64,000 nucleotides of DNA. Source: Streptomyces sp. NRRL F-2664. GTDB taxonomy: Bacteria > Actinomycetota > Actinomycetes > Streptomycetales > Streptomycetaceae. The notes beneath the pieces are model-generated. The model was not told where the DNA came from. It saw nothing but the letters and a program-made list of their open reading frames with translations, and did no database searches. The position numbers were made by a program, and so were the translations under genes. Shown here in pieces: positions 57,428 to 64,000 of the stretch (the first letter of the stretch is position 1; each line of letters opens with the position of its first letter). The stretch covers positions 25,933 through 89,932 of the forward strand of contig NZ_JOFX01000026.1 of assembly GCF_000719345.1 (NCBI RefSeq). The letters are read 5' to 3'.

Positions 57428-58776
57428 CGCGCGTCCTCCGTACCCTCGGCGCCTGCATCGGCACCGTCGGAGCCGACGGGCGCGTGCAGCAGCACCCGCG
57501 CCGCCCGCCGCCCGATGTCGTCGACCACGTCCAGCCGCCAGCCGTCCAGTTCCATGCTGTCGCCGACGGCCGGGATCCGGCCCAGCTCGGTCGCTATCAG
57601 GCCGGCCAGGGTCTCGTACGGGCCGTCCGGCACCCGCAGTCCGATCTGCCGCAACTGGTCCGTGCGCGCGGCGCCGTCGGCGGAATACAGCTGCCGTCCC
57701 GAGGGGTCCGCACCCGCCGGGGCGAGGTCGGGCGTCTCGTGCGGGTCGTGCTCGTCGCGCACCTCGCCGACGACCTCCTCGACGATGTCCTCCAGGGTGG
57801 CCACACCTGCCGTCCCGCCGTACTCGTCGATGACCACGGCCATGGTCTGCTTGCCGGACAGCCGGTCCAGCAGCCGGTCGACGGTCAGCGACTCCGGTAC
57901 GAGGAGGGGCTCGCGCAGGAGCTGCGACACCGGACGGCGGCGGCGCTCCTCGGCCGGCAGCGCCAGCACGTCCTTGATGTGGACGGTGCCGACGACGGTG
58001 TCGAGGCTTCCGCGGTAGACGGGGAAGCGGGACAGGCCGGTGGCCATCGTCGCGTTCGCCACGTCCTCGGCGGTGGTCTGCACATCCAGGGCGGTGACCT
58101 GGACGCGCGGGGTCATCACGTTCTCCGCGGTCAGATCGGCGAGGTTCAGGGTCCGGACGAACAGCTCGGCCGTGTCCTTCTCCAGTGCCCCCTCCTTGGC
58201 GGAGTGCCGGGCCAGGGCCACCAGCTCCTGCGGGGTCCGCGCCGAGGCCAGCTCCTCCGTCGGCTCCATGCCGAAGCGGCGCACCAGATGGTTCGCGGTG
58301 GTGTTGAGGTGGCTGATCAGCGGTTTGAAGGCGCGGCTGAAGACCCGCTGGAAGGTGGCCACGCGCTTGGCGATCGCCAGCGGGGAGGAGATCGCCCAGT
58401 TCTTCGGGACCAGCTCGCCGACGACCATCAGGACGACGGTGGACAGCACGGTCCCGAGGACCAGGGCGGTGGAGGAGGCGGCGCTCGCCGACAGCCCCAC
58501 GGCCTCGAACGGGCCCTGGAGCAGGGCGGCGATCGACGGCTTGGAGATCATGCCGATGATCAGGCCGGTCACGGTGATGCCGAGCTGGGCGCCGGAGAGC
58601 TGGAAGGTGAGGGTGCGGACGGCCGCGAGGGCACTGTCGGCACCGCGCTCACCGCGCTCGGCGGCCCGCTCCAGCTCGCTGCGCTCGACGGTCGTGAGCG
58701 AGAACTCGGCCGCGACGAAGACTCCGCAGGCAAGGCAGAGGAGCAGTGCCACGACGAGCAGGAGGACCTCGGTCAT
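57424..58776 (-). CDS. CNNM/CorC-type hemolysin-family membrane protein (first)
   Basis: 450-residue protein: membrane CNNM domain (TEVLLLVVALLLCLACGVFV; AAEFSLTTVERSELERAAER), CBS pair (ENVMTPRVQVTALDVQTTAE; GTVHIKDVLALPAEERRRRP) and a C-terminal CorC_HlyC domain (MAVVIDEYGGTAGVATLEDI; EVVGEVRDEHDPHE). Complete three-domain form. The name hemolysin is historical; the family works in divalent cation transport or resistance. First gene of a two-gene operon, ATG 58776. Confidence 0.92.
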   Translation of the reverse strand: MTEVLLLVVALLLCLACGVFVAAEFSLTTVERSELERAAERGERGADSALAAVRTLTFQLSGAQLGITVTGLIIGMISKPSIAALLQGPFEAVGLSASAASSTALVLGTVLSTVVLMVVGELVPKNWAISSPLAIAKRVATFQRVFSRAFKPLISHLNTTANHLVRRFGMEPTEELASARTPQELVALARHSAKEGALEKDTAELFVRTLNLADLTAENVMTPRVQVTALDVQTTAEDVANATMATGLSRFPVYRGSLDTVVGTVHIKDVLALPAEERRRRPVSQLLREPLLVPESLTVDRLLDRLSGKQTMAVVIDEYGGTAGVATLEDIVEEVVGEVRDEHDPHETPDLAPAGADPSGRQLYSADGAARTDQLRQIGLRVPDGPYETLAGLIATELGRIPAVGDSMELDGWRLDVVDDIGRRAARVLLHAPVGSDGADAGAEGTEDAR

Positions 58777-59244
58777 CGGTCGATCACCTCCGTCCCATGA
58801 TCGGCCAGGAGGAGGCGGACCGCGCGGTGTCGCGGACGGGAGTGTCGGGCACGTAGGTGCCGGGGACGCGGAGGGCGTCGTGACGCGGGATGTCGTGGAC
58901 TGGGAGGCTCGCCCATGGGCGGACGCTCACACCTTTCACTCAAGAGGGACTGTGTCCACATGGTAAAGGACGGGCAAAGGGGGAGACTGGCCCGGGCCGC
59001 CGGCCGCCCGGGCGGCGTAACGCCGGACACGGGGCTCCGCCCCGGGCCCGCGCCTCAAGCGCCGGCGTGCTGGGAAGGGTGCCGGCGGGTGTGGAGTGCC
59101 GGGACTCTGCCCCGGACCCCGCGCCTCAAACGCCGGCGGGGCTGGGGTCGTGCCGGCGGGGTTGGGAAGGTGCCAGCGCGGCCGGGGTGGTGCCGGCGGG
59201 GCTGGGAAGGTGGCGGCAGGGGCGGGCCGGTGGAAGGTTCGGGC
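58777..59244. other. Intergenic region with dispersed-type repeats
   Basis: 468 bases between divergent-to-upstream CNNM gene start and bioD stop. The left part should hold the CNNM promoter. The right part (59029-59225) is repetitive: two copies of a CGCCTCAAGCGCCGG-like element (59032-59067, 59101-59138) and two 40-base units starting GTGCCGGCGGGG (59150, 59190). The first element belongs to a type I recognise as very common in Streptomyces intergenic DNA. No gene visible. Confidence 0.6.
59029..59229. repeat. Streptomyces-type dispersed repeat with tandem units
   Basis: Imperfect copies of a unit with core CGCGCCTCAA(A/G)CGCCGGCG at 59032-59067 and 59101-59138 are followed by two 40-base tandem units starting GTGCCGGCGGGG and containing TGGGAAGGTG. 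It is located just after the bioD stop and may serve as 3' structure. Confidence 0.6.
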
Positions 59245-59982
59245 TCACACGCCGGCGAAGGCCGGGGGGGACCAGGTGGTCAGGAAGGAGTCCTGGGACC
59301 AGGTGCCCGCGAGGGGCGGGGCCAGCCACGAGGGGGCCTCGGCGCGGAAGAGGTCCGGCTCCAGCGTGCCCGAGCCCTCCGGGACCGCGCCGAGCAGCGG
59401 CAGTCGCGAGGACCTCGGGAGGTCGGCCAGGTTGCAGCGGGCCGCCAGGTCGGGGGAGTGCGGCCAGCTGCCCACCACCACGCCCAGCGGTGCAAGGCCC
59501 CGGGCCCGCAGGGCCTCCGCCGTGAGGGTCGTGGAGTTGAGGGTCCCCAGACCGGCCTGGGCGACGATCAGCGTCGGGGCGTCCAGCAGCCGCGCCGCGT
59601 CGGCCAGCGTGTGGCCCGCCTCGTCGAACTGCACGAGCAGTCCGCCCGCACCCTCCACCAGGACCAGGTCGTGGTCCTCCGCCAGCCGCCGGGCGGCTTC
59701 CGCGATCTGCGCCGGGGCCAGCGTCGGCAGCCCCGCCCGGCGGGCGGCCGTGTCCGGGGCCAAGGGTTCGGGGTAGCGCGCCAGTTCGCTCGCCGTGACG
59801 GAGGGGCCGGCCAGCCGCACCACCTCCGCGGCGTCCCCCGGCTCCTGCGGACCGACACCGGTCTGGGCCGGCTTCAGCACCGCCACCGAGCGGCCCGCCG
59901 CCACGGCCGCCGCCGCGACGGCCGCCGTGACCACGGTCTTGCCGATCTCCGTGCCCGTCCCGGACACCATCAGTACGGACAT
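59245..59982 (-). CDS. bioD: Dethiobiotin synthetase
   Basis: 245-residue ATP-dependent carboxylase that closes the ureido ring of dethiobiotin. Motifs: P-loop GTGTEIGKTVVTAA at residues 8-21, the substrate-binding KPAQTGV, and GAGGLLVQFDE. The last residues (DSFLTTWSPPAFAGV) are an extended tail typical of actinobacteria. ATG 59982 is ten bases after the bioA stop, so it belongs to the bioB-bioA-bioD operon. Confidence 0.96.
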   Translation of the reverse strand: MSVLMVSGTGTEIGKTVVTAAVAAAAVAAGRSVAVLKPAQTGVGPQEPGDAAEVVRLAGPSVTASELARYPEPLAPDTAARRAGLPTLAPAQIAEAARRLAEDHDLVLVEGAGGLLVQFDEAGHTLADAARLLDAPTLIVAQAGLGTLNSTTLTAEALRARGLAPLGVVVGSWPHSPDLAARCNLADLPRSSRLPLLGAVPEGSGTLEPDLFRAEAPSWLAPPLAGTWSQDSFLTTWSPPAFAGV

Positions 59983-59992
59983 CTCAGCCTTC

Positions 59993-61315
59993 TCAGCCTT
60001 CCTGGGCCGCCGCGCACACCGCGCGGCAGATACGGGTCACATCCGCGTCGCTCGTGACGAACGGCGGCATCACATAGATCAGGTCCCGGAACGGCCTCAG
60101 CCACACGCCCTCGCGCACGGCCGCCCGGGTGGCCGCCACCACGTCGACCTCGTGGTCCAGCTGGACGACGCCGATGGCGCCGAGCACGCGTACGTCCCGT
60201 ACGCCCGGGATGCCGGCCGCGGCCGCCAGTCCCTCGCGCAGCCCCGCCTCGATCCGCTTGACGTCCAGCGCCCAGTCCTGGCCGAGCAGCAGCTCGACGG
60301 AGGCCAGTGCCACGGCCGTGGCCAGCGGGTTCCCCATGAAGGTCGGCCCGTGCGCCAGCACCGGCACCTCGCCCTGCGAGATCCCGTCGGCCACCCGCCC
60401 GGTGCACAGGGTCGCCGCCAGGGTGAGGTAGCCGCCGGTCAGGGACTTGCCCAGGCACATCACGTCCGGGGTGATGCCCGCGTGGTCGGCCGCGAAGAGC
60501 GCGCCGGTGCGGCCGAAGCCCGTGGCGATCTCGTCCAGGATCAGCAGGACCCCGTACTCGTCGCACAGCTCGCGCAGCACCCGCAGGTAGCCGGGGTGGT
60601 GGAAGCGCATGCCGCCCGCCCCCTGCACCACGGGCTCCACGATCACGGCGGCCAGCTCGTCCGCGTGCGCGGCGACCAGGCCGCGCAGGTGGTCGGCGTA
60701 CGCGGGATCCACGGGCGTGTCGAAGCCCCCGGGCGGCGCGTCCGCGAAGACCTGCCGCGGCAGGTGGCCCTGCCACAGCTCGTGCATGCCGCCCTCGGGG
60801 TCGCACACGGCCATCGGCTGCCAGGTGTCCCCGTGGTATCCGCCGCGCCAGGTCAGCAGCCGGGTCTTGCCGGTGTGCCCGAGCGAACGCCAGTACTGCA
60901 GGCACATCTTGACGGCGACCTCGACGGAGACCGAACCCGAGTCGGCGAGGAAGACGTGCTCCAGTCCCGCCGGGGTGATCTCGACGAGCTTCGCCGCGAG
61001 CCGGACGGCGGGCTCGTGGGTGAGCCCGCCGAACATCACGTGCGACATACGGCCGAGCTGGGCGGTCACGGCCTCGTTGAGCACCGGGTGGTTGTAGCCG
61101 TGGATGGCCGACCACCAGGAGGACATGCCGTCGACCAGCTCGTCGTGGCCCTCCCCCTGGGACGGGTCGGCGAGCCTCAGCCGCACGCCCGAGGCGGAGT
61201 CGATGACCAGGGGCTCCTGCCGCCCCGGCATCGGCCCGTACGGGTGCCAGACGTGCTGCCTGTCCAGCGCGAGCAGATCCGCGCCGGACGGCCGCGGACG
61301 AGGCTGATCAGGCAT
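59993..61315 (-). CDS. bioA: Adenosylmethionine-8-amino-7-oxononanoate aminotransferase
   Basis: 440-residue PLP-dependent class III aminotransferase forming DAPA. Visible: [60 protein letters not shown], the cofactor-binding [20 protein letters not shown], and the Schiff-base Lys in [19 protein letters not shown] 61315 lies 7 bases upstream of the end of bioB, giving an 8-base overlap and translational coupling. Uses S-adenosylmethionine as amino donor. Confidence 0.96.
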   Translation of the reverse strand: MPDQPRPRPSGADLLALDRQHVWHPYGPMPGRQEPLVIDSASGVRLRLADPSQGEGHDELVDGMSSWWSAIHGYNHPVLNEAVTAQLGRMSHVMFGGLTHEPAVRLAAKLVEITPAGLEHVFLADSGSVSVEVAVKMCLQYWRSLGHTGKTRLLTWRGGYHGDTWQPMAVCDPEGGMHELWQGHLPRQVFADAPPGGFDTPVDPAYADHLRGLVAAHADELAAVIVEPVVQGAGGMRFHHPGYLRVLRELCDEYGVLLILDEIATGFGRTGALFAADHAGITPDVMCLGKSLTGGYLTLAATLCTGRVADGISQGEVPVLAHGPTFMGNPLATAVALASVELLLGQDWALDVKRIEAGLREGLAAAAGIPGVRDVRVLGAIGVVQLDHEVDVVAATRAAVREGVWLRPFRDLIYVMPPFVTSDADVTRICRAVCAAAQEG

Positions 61316-62585
61316 TGGGGGCGACGTCCGTCCCCGCGCCGCGGCGGCGCACCGCCACCAGATCCGACCGGAGCGCGCCCGGCGCGGCCTGCGACCCCTG
61401 AGCGGCCTGCGCCGGCACCGGCTCGGCCGGTGCGTGCGCGTGGCCGGAGCAGCCGCCGCACGCCGATCCACAGCCCGCGGCCCCGTCCCCGGCCGCAGCC
61501 GGGCCCGCGCCCGAACCGCACAGGGAGGCGCCGCCGCCGGAGCCGCAGCCACCGCCGGCGGGCGCCGCGTCCGCCAGGTCGGAGCGGTGCGCGGGAAGGG
61601 TCGCCGTACCAGCGCCCTCCACCTCGAAACCGGCGTCGGCGATCATGTCGAGGTCCGCCTGACCGGCCTGGCCCTCGCTGGTGAGGTAGTCGCCCAGGAA
61701 GATCGAGTTGACGATGTGCAGCGCCAGCGGCTGCATCGAACGCAGGTGCACCTCGCGCCCGCCCGCGAGGCGGACCTCGACGTCGGGGCAGACGAACCGC
61801 GCCATCGCCAGAATCCGCAGGCAGCGCTGCGGGGTGAGGTTCCACTCCTTGGCCAGCGGAGTGCCCTCGAAGGGGATCAGGAAGTTGACCGGAACGGAGT
61901 CGGCGTCCAGCTCGCGCAGCGAGAAGACCACGTCGACGAGATCCTCGTCGCTCTCGCCCATGCCCGCGATGAGGCCCGAGCAGGCCGACAGGCCCGCCGC
62001 GTGCGCCTTCTCCACGGTGTCCACGCGGTCGGCGTAGGTGTGGGTCTTGGTGATCTGGCCGTAGGTGGCCTCGGAGGTGTTGAGGTTGTGGTTGTAGGCG
62101 TCGGCGCCCGCCTCGCGCAGCTTCTCCGCCTGGCCGTCCGAGAGCAGGCCGAGGCAGGCGCACACCTCGATGCCCTCGTTCTCCTCCTTGATCGCCTCGA
62201 TCGTCCTGCCGACGCGTTCGACGTCCCTGTCCGTCGGGCCGCGGCCGCTGGCCACCAGGCAGACCCGCTTCGCCCCGCCCGCGACGCCCGCGGCGGCGGC
62301 CCGGGAGGCCTCCTCCGGCTTGAGCCAGGTGTACTTGAGGATCCCCGCCGTCGAACCGAGGCGCTGGGAACAGTAGGAGCAGTCCTCCGGGCACAGGCCC
62401 GACTTCAGGTTGACCAGGTAGTTCAGCTTGACCCGACGCCCGAACCACTGGCGGCGCACCTTGCCGGCCGCAGCCACCACGTCGAGCAGTTCGTCGTCAG
62501 AAGTCGCCAGTACGGCGAGTGCTTCTTCGCGGGTCGGCAGCTCGCGCCGCAACCCCTTGTCCACCAGGGTGTTCAGCAGGTCCAT
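61308..62585 (-). CDS. bioB: Biotin synthase with Cys/Gly-rich C-terminal tail
   Basis: 425-residue radical SAM enzyme inserting sulfur into dethiobiotin. [4Fe-4S] ligands C65, C69, C72 in CPEDCSYC; [2Fe-2S] ligands C109, C142, C202 and R272 (VRLAGGRE) as in known BioB. The catalytic core ends near residue 330; then comes an extension of about 95 residues with five cysteines (347, 356, 372, 376, 379), HxH (382-384) and much Gly/Ala/Ser, ending in [13 protein letters not shown]. Such tails are typical of Streptomyces BioB but their role is not known. First gene of bioB-bioA-bioD; ATG 62585. Confidence 0.96.
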   Translation of the reverse strand: MDLLNTLVDKGLRRELPTREEALAVLATSDDELLDVVAAAGKVRRQWFGRRVKLNYLVNLKSGLCPEDCSYCSQRLGSTAGILKYTWLKPEEASRAAAAGVAGGAKRVCLVASGRGPTDRDVERVGRTIEAIKEENEGIEVCACLGLLSDGQAEKLREAGADAYNHNLNTSEATYGQITKTHTYADRVDTVEKAHAAGLSACSGLIAGMGESDEDLVDVVFSLRELDADSVPVNFLIPFEGTPLAKEWNLTPQRCLRILAMARFVCPDVEVRLAGGREVHLRSMQPLALHIVNSIFLGDYLTSEGQAGQADLDMIADAGFEVEGAGTATLPAHRSDLADAAPAGGGCGSGGGASLCGSGAGPAAAGDGAAGCGSACGGCSGHAHAPAEPVPAQAAQGSQAAPGALRSDLVAVRRRGAGTDVAPNA

Positions 62586-62741
62586 GGACCCGATCCTGTC
62601 CCACTCGACCCATCCCGGCCAAGGAGAGATCGCACAACATGGCCGGATGGGTGTGTGTGTATCACCACACCTGGCGGACAAGTCCCGGCGACTAGGGTCG
62701 GGCAGGTCTGTGGACTGCCGACAAAACACGAGGACACGCCG
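62586..62741. promoter_or_regulatory. Shared control region of bioF and bioB
   Basis: 156 bases between divergent starts. TAGGGT (62693-62698) is a likely -10 for bioF; the -35 is poor. GGTGTG at about 62650-62655 and CACACC after ten bases form a short dyad in a GT-rich stretch, a candidate operator for a biotin regulator. I see no known BioQ- or BirA-type box. GAGGA precedes the bioF ATG. Confidence 0.45.
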
Positions 62742-63911
62742 ATGCCCCAGCACATCCCCGACCCCGCGGACGTCTTCGCCTGGATCGACGCCGCGGAGCG
62801 CGCCCGGGAGCAGGCCGGACTGGTCCGTTCCCTGCGCCCCCGGCCGCCGGTGTCGCCGCTGCTGGACCTGGCGAGCAACGACTACCTCGGCCTGTCCCGG
62901 CACCCCGAGACCGTCCGGGGGGCCCGTGAGGCGGCGGAGCGCTGGGGTGCCGGGGCCACCGGCTCCCGCCTGGTCACCGGAAGCACCGAACTGCACGCGG
63001 AACTGGAGCGCGAGCTCGCCGCCTTCTGCGGTTTCGAGGCCGCGCTCGTCCTCTCCTCCGGCTACGCGGCCAACCTCGCCGCCGTCACGGCGCTCAGCGA
63101 CTGGGGGACGCTGGTCGTCTCCGACGCGGGCAACCACGCCTCGATCGTCGACGGCTGCCGCCTCTCGCGCGCCGAGACAGCGGTGGTCCCGCACTCCGAC
63201 GTGGACGCCGCACGCAAGGCGCTCGCCGCGCACGAGGGCCGGGCCCTGCTGGTCAGCGACTCGGTGTTCTCCGTCGACGGCGATGCCGCACCGCTCGCCG
63301 GGTACGCCGCCGCCTGCCGCGACGAGGGCGCGGCCCTGCTCGTGGACGACGCCCACGGACTGGGCGTCCTGGGCGGGGGCGGCCGCGGCGCGCTCCACGC
63401 CGCCGGACTCGCCGGCGCGCCCCACGTGGTCGCCACCCTGACCCTGTCGAAGTCGCTCGGCAGCCAGGGCGGTGCCGTGCTCGGCCCGGCCAAGGTCATC
63501 CGGCACCTGGTCAACACGGCGCGCACCTTCATCTTCGACACCGGGCTCGCCCCGGCGGCCGCGGGCGCGGCCCTCGCGAGCCTGCGCCTGCTGCGGCGGG
63601 AACCGGAACGGGCCGGCCGCGCCCGCGAGGTGGCCGACCGGCTGTACGGGCGGCTCACCGCGTCCGGCCTGACCGCGGCCCGGCCGGACGCGGCCGTGGT
63701 GTCGGTACGGGCCCCGTCGGCGTCGGCGGCACTGCGCTGGGCCGCCGACTGCCGCGAGGCAGGTCTGTCCGTGGGGTGCTTCCGCCCGCCGTCGGTGCCG
63801 GACGGCATCTCCCGGCTGCGGCTGACCGCCCGGGCCGATCTCACGGGGGACGAGATCGATCGGGCGGTCACGACGATCGTCGCGACCGCGCCCGCCGGGG
63901 CCACGGCCTAG
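62742..63911 (+). CDS. bioF: 8-amino-7-oxononanoate synthase
   Basis: 389-residue PLP enzyme condensing pimeloyl thioester with alanine, the first step of the ring assembly. Recognised by [40 protein letters not shown], the Asp/His region [16 protein letters not shown] and the Schiff-base Lys in [16 protein letters not shown]. It is divergent from bioB and not in that operon. Makes biotin together with BioA, BioD and BioB; no pimelate-forming genes are present here. Confidence 0.96.
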   Translation: MPQHIPDPADVFAWIDAAERAREQAGLVRSLRPRPPVSPLLDLASNDYLGLSRHPETVRGAREAAERWGAGATGSRLVTGSTELHAELERELAAFCGFEAALVLSSGYAANLAAVTALSDWGTLVVSDAGNHASIVDGCRLSRAETAVVPHSDVDAARKALAAHEGRALLVSDSVFSVDGDAAPLAGYAAACRDEGAALLVDDAHGLGVLGGGGRGALHAAGLAGAPHVVATLTLSKSLGSQGGAVLGPAKVIRHLVNTARTFIFDTGLAPAAAGAALASLRLLRREPERAGRAREVADRLYGRLTASGLTAARPDAAVVSVRAPSASAALRWAADCREAGLSVGCFRPPSVPDGISRLRLTARADLTGDEIDRAVTTIVATAPAGATA

Positions 63912-64000
63912 GTGTATTGATCACGAGCGTTGTTAACAGGGCTGGGTCTTGATCATGGCGGAGACCTCCGGTGTGGTGGAGGTGTCTAGGCTCCACACCA
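63912..64000. other. Window end after bioF
   Basis: 89 bases containing short dyads ACCTCC/GGAGGT (about 63964-63983) and GGTGTGG/CCACACC near the edge, and TAGGCT (63987-63992), a likely -10 box. Probably the promoter region of a following gene or a structured leader; the window ends here. Confidence 0.3.

Noticed and set aside
1..64000. CRISPR array, tRNA or rRNA genes
   Set aside because: No regularly spaced identical repeats with unique spacers, no cloverleaf or rRNA sequence found by eye. The repeat array at 46.5-47.6 kb is contiguous and lacks spacers.
1..64000. Secondary-metabolite cluster or prophage
   Set aside because: Polyketide synthase, NRPS, terpene, RiPP or phage structural genes are absent; SDR, MFS and SnoaL-like genes occur singly among housekeeping genes.
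63912..64000. Left end of an insertion sequence
   Set aside because: Short dyads look like an IS end or leader structure, but no terminal repeat partner or transposase is within the window, so it cannot be supported.

Overview
The window is chromosomal DNA from a high-GC actinomycete, almost certainly a Streptomyces. The evidence is very high GC with third-position bias, frequent GTG/TTG starts, a Streptomyces subtilisin inhibitor, a divergent third EF-Tu (Tuf3 type), mycothiol/DinB-type proteins and the order bioF / bioB-bioA-bioD. From memory, the order ung, lnt, uppP, tuf3, purB, bio resembles one arm of the S. coelicolor core chromosome; I could not check this. I see no biosynthetic cluster, prophage, CRISPR array, tRNA or rRNA.

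Layout. 1-6.5 kb: partial EamA exporter with divergent LysR regulator, a PPOX-fold flavoprotein, an isochorismatase-like protein with all its catalytic residues altered, the secreted protease inhibitor SSI, a DUF2252 protein and a secreted HET-C/phospholipase-like protein. 6.6-14.4 kb: 14-TM drug exporter, a HipA-like kinase coupled to DUF3037, two SDR reductases, a peptide-binding lipoprotein, uracil-DNA glycosylase and a TPR-like protein. 14.4-25.7 kb: envelope genes (a Pro-rich lipoprotein, apolipoprotein N-acyltransferase, a VTT-domain protein next to UppP), then tuf3 with a candidate leader peptide, a patatin, a spermidine-synthase-like protein and an MFS exporter. 25.7-33 kb: Pro/Gln-rich membrane protein, thioesterase-fold protein, orphan antitoxin-like protein, large GH3 lipoprotein, DedA protein, gamma carbonic anhydrase, acyltransferase, CoA-binding protein. 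33-45 kb: YigZ, SbcD-SbcC nuclease, Lrp regulator with divergent rhodanese, DUF885 peptidase, membrane-anchored ACT-GNAT acetyltransferase, PhoD phosphatase, alpha/beta hydrolase. 45-53.5 kb: a GntR regulator with a DasR-type operator, a 1.07-kb non-coding repeat array, a ROK regulator, a two-component system divergent from an ABC exporter, and two unknown genes. 53.5-64 kb: mismatch glycosylase coupled to purB, SGNH hydrolase, two CNNM/CorC proteins, and the biotin genes.

Cooperation between genes. BioF, BioA, BioD and BioB make biotin from pimeloyl thioester; bioB-bioA-bioD is one coupled operon facing bioF. SbcD-SbcC form one nuclease. The histidine kinase/response regulator and the ABC exporter share a palindromic intergenic region. 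UppP and the VTT protein may both serve undecaprenyl-phosphate recycling. Several convergent gene pairs overlap at their 3' ends (77, 14 and 11 bases) or are separated by strong hairpins.

The stretches least explained by ordinary annotation are the repeat array at 46505-47574, the leader region of tuf3, the HipA/DUF3037 pair and the apparent CTG start that couples the mismatch glycosylase to purB.
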